Positions 16,309 to 23,648 of a stretch of DNA of 60,966 bases are shown piece after piece (position 1 is the first letter of the stretch; each line of letters opens with the position of its first letter). The notes beneath the pieces are model-generated. The model had not been told where the DNA came from, searched no databases, and worked only from the letters and a program-made list of their open reading frames with translations. The position numbers and the translations under genes are program-made. This DNA is from Nocardiopsis sp. NRRL B-16309 (GTDB lineage Bacteria; Actinomycetota; Actinomycetes; Streptosporangiales; Streptosporangiaceae), in assembly GCF_001279585.1 (NCBI RefSeq), contig NZ_LGEC01000081.1, forward strand, positions 1 to 60,966, written 5' to 3'.

Positions 16309-16908
16309 ATGCCCAGAGGCGTCGCCATTCCGGAGATCCGGCAGCACCTGTTCTCCGCCGTCGAGCGGGTGATCGTCCGCGACGGACCGGGGCGGCTGAG
16401 CGGCCGTGCCGTCACGGGCGAGGCCGGGGTCGCGACAGGGCTGCTCCACGCGCACTTCACCGATCTCGACGACTTCCTCGCCTCCTACGCCGTCGACCGC
16501 TCCTTCCTGGTCTCGGCCGGCGCCTCCGCGCTGTCCGGCCGGGTGGGCGAGGGAAGCGTCGCCGCGAACCTGTGCGAGGCGGTCCTGGCGACGCCGCTGG
16601 ACTCCGTCCGCCCGTGGGCCCGCCTGCTCGTCGCACGACCGGACCTCACCGGCAGCGTCCGCGCGGTCCTCGGTGAGGGCACGGCGGGCTTCGACGCGGT
16701 CGAGCGGGCCGTCGCCGCCTACCTCACCGCCGAACGACGGCTCGGCCGGGTCGCCGCGGGCACCGACCCCGAGGCGCTGGCCCTCGCGCTCGTCGGCGTC
16801 GTGCACCACCTCGTGCTCTCGGCCGACACCGGGCCCGACGCGGCCCAGCGCCTGCGCGCGACGGTCACCGCGTTGATCGACGGCAGCGCCGCGACCGCGC
16901 CCCGTTGA
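16309..16908 (+). CDS. TetR family transcriptional regulator
   Basis: 199-residue TetR-like repressor. The helix-turn-helix covers about residues 8-52 (IPEIRQHLFSAVERVIVRDG...TGEAGVATGLLHAHFTDLDDFL). The recognition helix is less canonical than in most TetR proteins, but the length, helix pattern and divergent context fit. The start is fixed by the -10 TAGAAT seven bases upstream; an in-frame ATG at 16267 lies inside the operator. Probable target: the divergent flavin monooxygenase. Confidence 0.85.
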   Translation: MPRGVAIPEIRQHLFSAVERVIVRDGPGRLSGRAVTGEAGVATGLLHAHFTDLDDFLASYAVDRSFLVSAGASALSGRVGEGSVAANLCEAVLATPLDSVRPWARLLVARPDLTGSVRAVLGEGTAGFDAVERAVAAYLTAERRLGRVAAGTDPEALALALVGVVHHLVLSADTGPDAAQRLRATVTALIDGSAATAPR

Positions 16909-17029
16909 GCCCCGCGCCGCCGGGGCCGATTCAAAATCGGCGCGGATTTCTTGTGACACTCCACAGCGGTGGATCCGCCGGGTTGTCGATAGCTTGCCTG
17001 AGCGAGCGAAGAATCCACCAGGGGGCGCT

Positions 17030-17803
17030 TTGAACCTGCTCATCACCGGCATCACCACCCAGTCCTCCATCGCGTACGCGATCGCGGAGGAGGCCATGAA
17101 CCAGGGCCACGAGGTGATCGTCACCAACCCGCCGGGACGGCAGTTCTCGATCTGCGAGCGGATCGCCAGGCGCCTGCCGAAGGAGCCCGTCGCCGTCCTG
17201 CCCATGGACGTCACCGACCCGGAGCAGATCGCCGCGACCGCCGCGGCGGTCGGCGAGCACTGGGACCACGTCGACGGGATCCTGCACGCCATCGCGTTCG
17301 CGCCCGAGAAGGCGCTGGGCGGCAACTTCCTCGACACCGAGTGGGCCGACGTCGCCACCGCCGTGCACGTGTCCGGGTACTCGCTCAAGGCCCTCACGGT
17401 CGGCTTCCGGAGCCTGCTCGGCGCGGCCCCGCACGGGGCCGGAGTCGTCTCGCTGACCTTCGACGCCAGCGTCGCCTGGCCGGTCTACGACTGGATGGGC
17501 TCGGCCAAGGCCGTCCTGGAGAACTCCACCAAGTACCTGGCCCGCGACCTGGGCGCCGAGGGCATCCGCGTCAACGCGATCGCGGCCGGCCCGATCAAGT
17601 CCCTGGCGGGCGGATCGATCCCCGGGTTCGCGCAGATCTCCGACTCCTGGGGCGACCACGCCCCGCTGGGCTGGGACACCAAGGACGCCACGGTCGTCGC
17701 CGGTCCGGCACTGTTCCTCATGTCCCCGGCCGCGCGGGCGATCACCGGCACCGTCCTGCACGTCGACGGCGGCTACCACGCCATGGGCGCGCCCCTCGCC
17801 TGA
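17030..17803 (+). CDS. fabI: Enoyl-ACP reductase FabI (InhA type)
   Basis: Reduces trans-2-enoyl-ACP with NADH in the last step of fatty-acid elongation; the target of triclosan and isoniazid-type inhibitors. 257 residues of the short-chain dehydrogenase fold with the FabI-specific ITGITTQSSIAYAIA nucleotide loop and the Y153-x6-K160 catalytic pair (YDWMGSAK). The N-terminus is short. The TTG at 17030 has AGGGGG upstream and leads directly into the first beta strand; a TTG at 16994 has no ribosome site. It stands alone, without fabG beside it, and is closed by a strong hairpin. Confidence 0.93.
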   Translation: MNLLITGITTQSSIAYAIAEEAMNQGHEVIVTNPPGRQFSICERIARRLPKEPVAVLPMDVTDPEQIAATAAAVGEHWDHVDGILHAIAFAPEKALGGNFLDTEWADVATAVHVSGYSLKALTVGFRSLLGAAPHGAGVVSLTFDASVAWPVYDWMGSAKAVLENSTKYLARDLGAEGIRVNAIAAGPIKSLAGGSIPGFAQISDSWGDHAPLGWDTKDATVVAGPALFLMSPAARAITGTVLHVDGGYHAMGAPLA

Positions 17804-17826
17804 CCGGGTGCGTGCGCCCGCCGACC

Positions 17827-17855
17827 GGGCCCCGACCGCTGTCCGGTCGGGGCCC
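17827..17855 (+). terminator. Terminator after fabI
   Basis: Eleven-base perfect stem GGGCCCCGACC (17827-17837) with GGTCGGGGCCC (17845-17855) and a seven-base loop, 24 bases past the stop codon. Confidence 0.8.
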
Positions 17856-17865
17856 GCGCGTCGTG

Positions 17866-17929
17866 TCGGCGAGTCGTCCTGTCGCCGTATCGCCGTATCG
17901 CCGTGTCGGCGTGTCGGCGTGTCGACAAG
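17866..17929. repeat. Eight-copy octamer tandem repeat
   Basis: Eight consecutive eight-base units: TCGGCGAG, TCGTCCTG, TCGCCGTA twice, TCGCCGTG, TCGGCGTG twice, TCGACAAG. This is the cleanest member of the family of gene-end repeats. It lies ten bases after the fabI terminator, between convergent genes. Confidence 0.8.
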
Positions 17930-18059
17930 GCGTCCCGGCACCGGCTCGGAGGGACGGGCCCGGGGCGTGTTCCGTTGGTGCCCCGTCGACGGACGAGAAC
18001 GCGGCGCGAGTGTCGCCGGGGCGGCGTGCGGCAGGCCGAGTGTCCGCGGAACGGGGCCC

Positions 18060-18497
18060 CTAGGGGCGCAGGAGCCGGTCCGCCGCGTCGGCGATCCGGC
18101 GCAACCCCTCCCCCGCCTCCACGGTGAGGATGACCTGGGCCGACCACGCGTCGTGGGTGTGGTGCAGATCGGCCCGGCGCAGGGTGACCGCCAGGCTCAC
18201 GTGCGCGCGGCCGTCGTGGCGCGCCTCCACGGTCATCTCCTCCTCCATGGACGTCCAGGAACGGACGCCCGGCCAGCCCCGCCAGTCCTTCTCCAGCCCG
18301 ACGAGGAAGTCCCGCAGGTTCTCCGGTGTCCGGCCGTCGAGGGAGACCGGACCACGAGCGGAGAGCCCGGCATCGTCGAGTTCGACGTCCACGGTGTAGG
18401 TGTAGCCGTCGCGCTCGGTGTCGACCGGCCTGTGGACGACCCAGCGCCCCGGGCCGTCCGCGGGGGCGATGACGAAGCGGTCTTCCGGTTCGCTCAC
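18060..18497 (-). CDS. DUF6228 family protein
   Basis: 145 residues, function unknown. The pattern DAGLSARG...NLRDFLVGLEKDWRGWPGVRSW followed by a strand-rich half (ARHDGRAHVSLAVTLRR) matches actinobacterial DUF6228 proteins. These are often found as single small genes. The GTG start overlaps the stop of the upstream MerR gene (GTGA), so the two are co-translated, which is an unusual pairing. Confidence 0.75.
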   Translation of the reverse strand: MSEPEDRFVIAPADGPGRWVVHRPVDTERDGYTYTVDVELDDAGLSARGPVSLDGRTPENLRDFLVGLEKDWRGWPGVRSWTSMEEEMTVEARHDGRAHVSLAVTLRRADLHHTHDAWSAQVILTVEAGEGLRRIADAADRLLRP

Positions 18498-18931
18498 CGG
18501 GTCACCCCGGTACGTCCGGCCGTGCCGTCGACCGGCCCGCCCGTGCGGATCGGGGCCTCGGTCGGCGGCGGAGTCCCGTCGCGCACGGCGTCCAGGTAGG
18601 CGGAGATGGCGTCCCGGTTCTGGGCCAGACACCGGATGCGGTCGCTCATCCGGTCGCGTTCGCGCTCCAGGGTCGCGATCATCTCGGGGGTGGCGTCGGG
18701 GAAGTAGAGCGCTCGCGGGGTGTTCAGGCAGGGCAGGACCTGCTTGATGATCCGGGTCGGCAGCCCCGCGTCCAGCAGTCCGCGGATCTGGGCGATCCGG
18801 TCCACGAAGGCCTCGCCGTACTCCCGGTAGCCGTTGGCCGAGCGCTCGGGAGTGATCAGCCCCTGCTCCTCGTAGTAGCGCAGGAGCCGCCGCGACGCTC
18901 CCGTGCGCTCCGCCAGCTCGCCGATGCGCAT
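18494..18931 (-). CDS. MerR family transcriptional regulator
   Basis: 145 residues. The winged helix-turn-helix is at 1-70 (MRIGELAERTGASRRLLRYYEEQGLI...YREYGEAFVDRIAQIRGLLDAGL) and is followed by a long dimerisation helix. There is no cysteine pair for metal sensing, so it is more likely an organic-ligand sensor like the multidrug type. It is divergent from an MFS exporter with a dyad between them, which fits control of drug export. GAGG precedes the ATG. Confidence 0.9.
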   Translation of the reverse strand: MRIGELAERTGASRRLLRYYEEQGLITPERSANGYREYGEAFVDRIAQIRGLLDAGLPTRIIKQVLPCLNTPRALYFPDATPEMIATLERERDRMSDRIRCLAQNRDAISAYLDAVRDGTPPPTEAPIRTGGPVDGTAGRTGVTR

Positions 18932-18959
18932 GTGGCCCACCTCATGTTCCGCCCGATTG

Positions 18960-18992
18960 ACCTTCACACAGATGTGAGGGTTCGACGATACT
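18960..18992 (+). promoter_or_regulatory. MerR-type dyad and promoter of the MFS gene
   Basis: ACCTTCACA (18960-18968), a four-base spacer, TGTGAGGGT (18973-18981): nine-base arms with one mismatch. A -10-like GATACT (18987-18992) follows, four bases before the MFS start codon; with TTCACA (18963-18968) as -35 the spacer is 18. The dyad thus overlaps the promoter, as expected for MerR activators. Confidence 0.6.
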
Positions 18993-18996
18993 CCGC

Positions 18997-20253
18997 ATGA
19001 GACCTGATGCCACCCCCCACGCGCCCACCCCGTCCCCGCCGTCCACGCCGACCACCCCGTCCACCGACGCCTCCCGGCCGCCGGGGCGCGGACTGCCTCT
19101 GCACGCACTGCTCGCCCTGGCCACGGCGGTCTTCGTGACGAGCCTGACCGAGACCCTCCCCGCCGGTGTACTCCCCGCCATGAGCGCCGACCTGGGGGTC
19201 GGTGAACCGGCGATGGGCCAGTCCGTCACGGTCTACGCCGTCGGCACCGCGCTGACCGCGATCCCGTTGGCCGCCGCCACGGCGGGCTGGCGGCGCAAAC
19301 GGCTGCTGCTGGCGGCGATGGGAGCGTTCGCGGTCGCGAACACGGTCACGGCCGCGTCGCCGGACTATGCCCTCACCATGGCCGCGAGGTTCGCCGCCGG
19401 AGTGGCGGCGGGGCTGGTGTGGGCGATGCTGGTCGGCTACGCGCGCGCCCTGGTGCCCGCCCGCCTGCGGGGCCGGGCCGTGGCCGTCGTCATGGCGGGC
19501 ATCCCGATCGCCCTGTCCCTGGGGGTGCCCGCGGGCACCCTCCTCGGCGGGCTGCTCGGCTGGCGGGTGGCCTTCGCCCTGATGAGCGTGCTCACCGTGG
19601 TGCTGATCGGCTGGATCCTCGCGCTGGTCCCCGACCGTCCGGGCCGACGGACCGGCGCGCGGACCCCGCTCCTGCGGACCCTCGCGCTGCCGGGCGTCGG
19701 TCCGGTCCTGTCCGTCACCCTGGTGTTCGTCCTGGCCCACACGGTGCTCTACACCTACATCGCCGCGTTCCTGCACCGGATCGGAACGGGCGCCTCCGTC
19801 GACCTCGTCCTGCTGGTCTTCGGCGTCGCCTCGCTGGTGAGCATCGCCGTCGTGGGAGCGCGGATCGACCGCCGTCCGCGCGCGCTCACGGTGGCCGCCA
19901 CGCTCCTGGTCGCGGCGGCGGCCACCCTCCTGGCCGTGTCGGACGGCGGCACGGCGGCGGTCTACGCCGCGGCGGCGCTGTGGGGCCTGGGCTGGGGCGG
20001 AGTGCCCACCCTGCTCCAGACCGCCGTGGCCGACGCCGGCGGCGACGCCGCCGACACGGCCCAGTCGATGCTGGTCACCCTGTGGAACGCGGCCATGGCC
20101 GGTGGCGGCGTCGTGGGCGGCGTACTCCTCACGCGGCTCGACCACACCTCGTTCGCCTGGAGCGTCCCGGTGCTCCTGGTGCCGGTGCTCATCGTGGTGG
20201 TCGGGGCCCGCGCGCACGGGTTCCCCGCCACGCGGCTGGACGCCGGTTCCTAG
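18997..20253 (+). CDS. MFS transporter, DHA1 drug-efflux type
   Basis: 418-residue twelve-helix exporter after a Pro/Thr/Ser-rich cytoplasmic tail of about 30 residues. Helix 1 begins LLALATAVFVTSLTETLPAGVLPAMSADLGV, typical of the AraJ/CmlA-like efflux group. The loop RRKRLLLAAMGAFAVAN follows helix 2. It is probably induced through the divergent MerR. The exported compound is unknown. The message may be almost leaderless. Confidence 0.92.
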   Translation: MRPDATPHAPTPSPPSTPTTPSTDASRPPGRGLPLHALLALATAVFVTSLTETLPAGVLPAMSADLGVGEPAMGQSVTVYAVGTALTAIPLAAATAGWRRKRLLLAAMGAFAVANTVTAASPDYALTMAARFAAGVAAGLVWAMLVGYARALVPARLRGRAVAVVMAGIPIALSLGVPAGTLLGGLLGWRVAFALMSVLTVVLIGWILALVPDRPGRRTGARTPLLRTLALPGVGPVLSVTLVFVLAHTVLYTYIAAFLHRIGTGASVDLVLLVFGVASLVSIAVVGARIDRRPRALTVAATLLVAAAATLLAVSDGGTAAVYAAAALWGLGWGGVPTLLQTAVADAGGDAADTAQSMLVTLWNAAMAGGGVVGGVLLTRLDHTSFAWSVPVLLVPVLIVVVGARAHGFPATRLDAGS

Positions 20254-20323
20254 ACGGGGCCGAGGGACGGCCTCAGCGGTCCCAGGCGGTCACCGGAGGC
20301 GGGTGAGGGCCTGGAGCACCGGC

Positions 20324-21304
20324 CTACGGGGTCCCGGCGCCGTCTCCCTTGGCCTCGACCCGTCCGACCGCGTCGGGGCCGACGGTCAGTTCCGCGCACG
20401 CGTCCCGCCATGCCGGGTCACCGGGGTAGAACTCGGTGCGGAGATAGGCCGAGGTGAGCCGCTGGACCGCGGAGACCCGTTCGGGGCTCTCGTCGGTGGT
20501 CTCGGCGACGTCGTAGCCCGAGACACCGCCGAGCCCGTGCTCGGCGCCGAACAGGGTGAGCAGGGCCTTGCGGCCCGGGGCCAGGTGGAACGGGTCGGCG
20601 TGCCACTGCGGGCCCGCGACCGCCAGGTGCTCGGAGGCGTCCTTGTCTCCCGCGACCACGAGGGCGGGCGCCGTCATCGTGGAGAAGTCCGTGGTCGAGA
20701 GGAACGCGTAGTTCTCCGCCACGAACGAGGTGACGGCGTCGCCGCCCCGGCCCGGCGCGGCCAGCAGGACCCCCGCGCCGATCCGGGGGTCGGCCAGGTC
20801 GACCTCCGCGCCGTCGAGCGGGTCGGTGAGCCGGGCGCCCAGCAGCAGGCTCGCGGTGTGCCCGCCCATCGAGTGCCCGGCCACGGCGACCCGGCCGCGG
20901 TCCACGCGCCCGGCGAGTCCGGGGACGGCGGCCTCGATCTCGTCGAACCGGTCCAGGATGAGCGTCATGTCCTCGGCCCGCGACCGCCAGTGCATCGGCG
21001 CGTCCGGGGCGCCGGTGGCCAGGTCCAGCGTCCGCGAGCTCAGGTGGGTCGGCTGGACCACGACGAACCCGTGCGCCGCCCAGTACTGCGCGAGCGGAGC
21101 GTAGCCGTCCAGGGAGGACAGGTGGTGCGAGAAGCCCTGGCCGTGCGAGAGCAGGATGACCGGCAGGTCGGCCCCTGTCGTGGGAGCGGAGACCCGCACC
21201 CGCAGGTCGACCGCGCGGCCTGGGGTCGGCAGGACCACCGGAGCGATCGAGAGGGCGGGAACGGGTGTGCCGGGGGCCTCGGCCGTGCGTGTGGATGCGC
21301 TCAT
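20324..21304 (-). CDS. Alpha/beta hydrolase (dienelactone hydrolase / chlorophyllase-like)
   Basis: 326 residues, cytoplasmic. Oxyanion region LLSHGQGFSHHLSSLDGYAPLAQYWAAHGFVVVQP; nucleophile in AGHSMGGHTA; acid in VVAGDKDASEH; late histidine in GAEHGLGGVSGYD. The family includes PAF-acetylhydrolase-like and cutinase-like esterases. It is divergent from a TetR gene with paired operators between, so it is probably induced by the compound it degrades. The ribosome site is weak (AAGGGA about 13 bases upstream). Confidence 0.85.
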   Translation of the reverse strand: MSASTRTAEAPGTPVPALSIAPVVLPTPGRAVDLRVRVSAPTTGADLPVILLSHGQGFSHHLSSLDGYAPLAQYWAAHGFVVVQPTHLSSRTLDLATGAPDAPMHWRSRAEDMTLILDRFDEIEAAVPGLAGRVDRGRVAVAGHSMGGHTASLLLGARLTDPLDGAEVDLADPRIGAGVLLAAPGRGGDAVTSFVAENYAFLSTTDFSTMTAPALVVAGDKDASEHLAVAGPQWHADPFHLAPGRKALLTLFGAEHGLGGVSGYDVAETTDESPERVSAVQRLTSAYLRTEFYPGDPAWRDACAELTVGPDAVGRVEAKGDGAGTP

Positions 21305-21403
21305 GATGCGTGTGTCCCTTCGATGGCCTCGGCCGCGGACGACCCGGACGGATGGTCGGCGGTGCGAGGCGGGCAGGAGTGTCGGGCTCGGCTAGACTGC
21401 AAG

Positions 21404-21442
21404 CGGAGCGACGTTCCGATTAATATACGGAGCACTGCTCCG
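21404..21442. promoter_or_regulatory. Paired TetR operators
   Basis: CGGAGC-GAC-GTTCCG (21404-21418) and CGGAGC-ACT-GCTCCG (21428-21442), centres 24 bases apart. They flank an AT-rich TTAATATA that may be the -10 of the TetR gene. Two palindromes side by side between divergent genes fit autoregulated repression. Confidence 0.75.
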
Positions 21443-21473
21443 CTTTGTCAACGAGCATCGGAAGGAGAGCGCG

Positions 21474-22067
21474 GTGGCCACCACAGGCGAGCCGGAGGAG
21501 AGGCCGTCCCGCGGCCGGAGGGCGGACGCGCGGCGCAACCAGCAGGCGCTGCTCACCGCCGCCGCCAAGGTGTTCGTCGCCTCTGGCGTGGACGCGCCCA
21601 TCCGCGCCATCGCGGCCGAGGCCGGAGTCGGCATGGGCACGATCTACCGGCACTTCCCGACGCGGTCGGACCTGGTCATCGCCGTCTACCGGCACCAGGT
21701 CGAGGCTTGCGCCGAGGCCGGTCCGCGCCTGCTGGCCGAGGCGGACTCACCGTTCACGGCACTCCGGCGGTGGGTCGACCTCTTCGTCGACTTCCTGGTC
21801 ACCAAGCACGGGCTCGCCCAAGCCATGCAGTCGGGCGGCGGCGGCTTCGACGCCCTGCACGCCTACTTCCTCGACCGGCTGGTGCCCGTCTGCGGGCAGC
21901 TGCTCGACGCCTCCGTAGAGGCCGGGGAGATCGGGTCCGACATCCGTGCGTTCGAACTGATGCGCGGCATCGGCAACCTGTGCGTCGGACGTGAGAACGA
22001 CCCCGACTACGACCCCCGTCGGCTGATCGAACTGCTCCTGCGCGGGCTGCGGCCGCCACGGTCCTGA
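21474..22067 (+). CDS. TetR family transcriptional regulator
   Basis: 197 residues. DNA-binding domain at about 18-64 (ADARRNQQALLTAAAKVFVASGVDAPIRAIAAEAGVGMGTIYRHFPTRSDL), then the SACE_7040-type ligand domain (WVDLFVDFLVTKHGLAQAM). GTG start with AAGGAG at good spacing. Predicted to bind the paired CGGAGC palindromes and repress itself and the divergent hydrolase. Confidence 0.93.
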   Translation: MATTGEPEERPSRGRRADARRNQQALLTAAAKVFVASGVDAPIRAIAAEAGVGMGTIYRHFPTRSDLVIAVYRHQVEACAEAGPRLLAEADSPFTALRRWVDLFVDFLVTKHGLAQAMQSGGGGFDALHAYFLDRLVPVCGQLLDASVEAGEIGSDIRAFELMRGIGNLCVGRENDPDYDPRRLIELLLRGLRPPRS

Positions 22068-22104
22068 CCGCCCGCGCGCCCACGATGACTCCGGAGAGAA
22101 CCGC

Positions 22105-22320
22105 ATGGGCGCCTCGGCGCCGCACCCCGAACCGCGGTCCGCCTTCCGGCGCGTACCGAATCCGCTGATCGCCCGCGGCTGGCGGAGAACCCTGGTCCGG
22201 CTCGGCACCCGGCTGCCGCCGGGCCCCAAGCTCCGCGACGGACTCCGCCGCGAGTACGTCGAGCTCGGGCCCAGGGTCGGTACGCACGTCTCCACACCCG
22301 CGGGCGGCGTGGCCGACGAT
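22105..22320 (+). pseudogene. Truncated open frame of unknown origin
   Basis: Begins like a real gene (GGAGAGAACCGC before ATG). It encodes about 65 basic residues (FRRVPNPLIARGWRRTLVRLGTRLPPG...) and then runs into a terminator and the antisense of the next gene. I do not recognise the family. It may be the N-terminal relic of a gene once co-regulated with the TetR. Confidence 0.3.
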
Positions 22321-22373
22321 CGGAGCCGCCCCGCCGCCCCGCCGCCCCGCCGTCCCCCGGCGGGGCGGCTCCG
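22321..22373 (-). terminator. Terminator after the metallo-hydrolase gene
   Basis: Fifteen-base perfect stem: 22321-22335 (CGGAGCCGCCCCGCC) with 22359-22373. The 23-base loop contains two more GCCCCGCC copies. It starts two bases after the minus-strand stop codon. Confidence 0.8.
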
Positions 22374-22374
22374 G

Positions 22375-23364
22375 CTACTCCCGGCCCTGGTGGGCTTCGG
22401 CGTCGGCGGTCCACCCGCGCAGCATGAGGTCCAGGACCGCCATGAACCGGTCCGTCCCGCGTCGGCCGAGCACGAAGGGATGGTCTCCGCCGGGATCGCT
22501 CCGGACCTGCTCGGCACGCGCGAGTCCGTCGTCGACCGGGTGGTTGGCCAGCTCGACGTCCACCCCCGCCCTGCGCATGCGGAGCCGGAAGGAGTGGATG
22601 GACGCCAGGTAGGTGTGCAGTTCCGGGAGCGTCGAGGGAGGCCGGATGCCGCCCCACAGCATGGCCGTGTGTCGCTCGGAGCCCTGACGTACGGGAAGGA
22701 TGGGCGAAACGGTGCCCGCCGTGTGGCCCGGGGTGTCGTGGAGGCGGATGGTCGTGCCCCCGACCGTCAGGCACTGGCCGTCCGTGATCTCCAGGTCCCG
22801 GACGGGAGCGTGGTCCGGCCGCCTGCGTTCGACGAGGTCCCAGTCGGCCGGGGACATCAGGACGCGGGCCCCGTAGCGGTCGGCGATGTACTGGGCCCCG
22901 CCGAAGTGGTCGTCGTGCCCGTGGGTGACGACGACGTGTGTGATCGCCTCCGGATCGGCTCCCAGTTCGCGCAGCCCCGGAACGATCACGTCCCGAGCGT
23001 CATCCGGGGACCTGAGCGCGTCGATCAGCACGATGCCGTCGTCGGTGAGGACCGCCATCGCGTGCACGAAGCCCACGCTCAGCATGGCCAGGTCGTCGAA
23101 CAGCTTCACGGGGGCCGGGGCGGGCAGCTGCGGAGGCGCGCTCCCCGGGGTCAGCGCCCGGACGAGGTTCCGCAGGACCGGGTCCTGCCCGGCGAGCCCG
23201 TCCGCGCGGTCGTAGTACACCTGCCCGTCGGCCGCGGCGGCCACGGGCGCCGAGGCGAGACCGGCCATTCCGGCACCGGCCGCGAGCCCGACGGCGGCGA
23301 GTCGGGCGAAGCGGCGTCTGGACAGGGCGTCGGGGCGGTCGTCATGGGGGGACGTGGACGTCAC
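22375..23364 (-). CDS. Tat-exported MBL-fold metallo-hydrolase
   Basis: 329 residues. A twin-arginine signal (LSRRRFARLAAVG, about residues 14-45) directs export of a folded metalloenzyme. The metal-binding motif is THGHDDHFGG, with further ligands in DTPGHTAGT and ANHP, as in subclass B3-like metallo-beta-lactamase folds. Quorum-quenching lactonases, B3 beta-lactamases and glyoxalases all share this, so the substrate is open. The start is GTG with AGGAGG upstream. Confidence 0.88.
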   Translation of the reverse strand: MTSTSPHDDRPDALSRRRFARLAAVGLAAGAGMAGLASAPVAAAADGQVYYDRADGLAGQDPVLRNLVRALTPGSAPPQLPAPAPVKLFDDLAMLSVGFVHAMAVLTDDGIVLIDALRSPDDARDVIVPGLRELGADPEAITHVVVTHGHDDHFGGAQYIADRYGARVLMSPADWDLVERRRPDHAPVRDLEITDGQCLTVGGTTIRLHDTPGHTAGTVSPILPVRQGSERHTAMLWGGIRPPSTLPELHTYLASIHSFRLRMRRAGVDVELANHPVDDGLARAEQVRSDPGGDHPFVLGRRGTDRFMAVLDLMLRGWTADAEAHQGRE

Positions 23365-23541
23365 GGGCTCCTCCTGGTGGCTGTCGCGGCATGAGTCGAC
23401 GGGCGCGAGGTCGGAACGGGCTCACGCGCCACGCTTGTCCTATCGCCACGGGCACTCCCCCGGTTCGCCCCGCGCCGGGACACGGAACGACTCGACGGCC
23501 GGACAGCCCAGGCCCGCCACGGCATCGAAGCCGGCGCGGGC

Positions 23542-23579
23542 GGCGCCCTGTCGTCAGGACGAGATGACGACAGGGCGCC
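23542..23579 (-). terminator. Terminator after paaZ
   Basis: Fourteen-base perfect stem GGCGCCCTGTCGTC (23542-23555) with 23566-23579 and a ten-base loop, about 70 bases past the paaZ stop on the minus strand. From 23551 the sequence is also phased in octamers (TCGTCAGG, ACGAGATG, ACGACAGG, GCGCCTTG, TCGACAGA), linking it to the dispersed repeat family. Confidence 0.75.
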
Positions 23580-23648
23580 TTGTCGACAGATCCGCTCACC
23601 TGCCTACCGGCTTGTCACGGCGTCCACTCCGCCGACCCGTCTCCCCGG

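Noticed and set aside
17866..17929. CRISPR repeat or att site
   Set aside because: Octamers without spacers and no integrase nearby.
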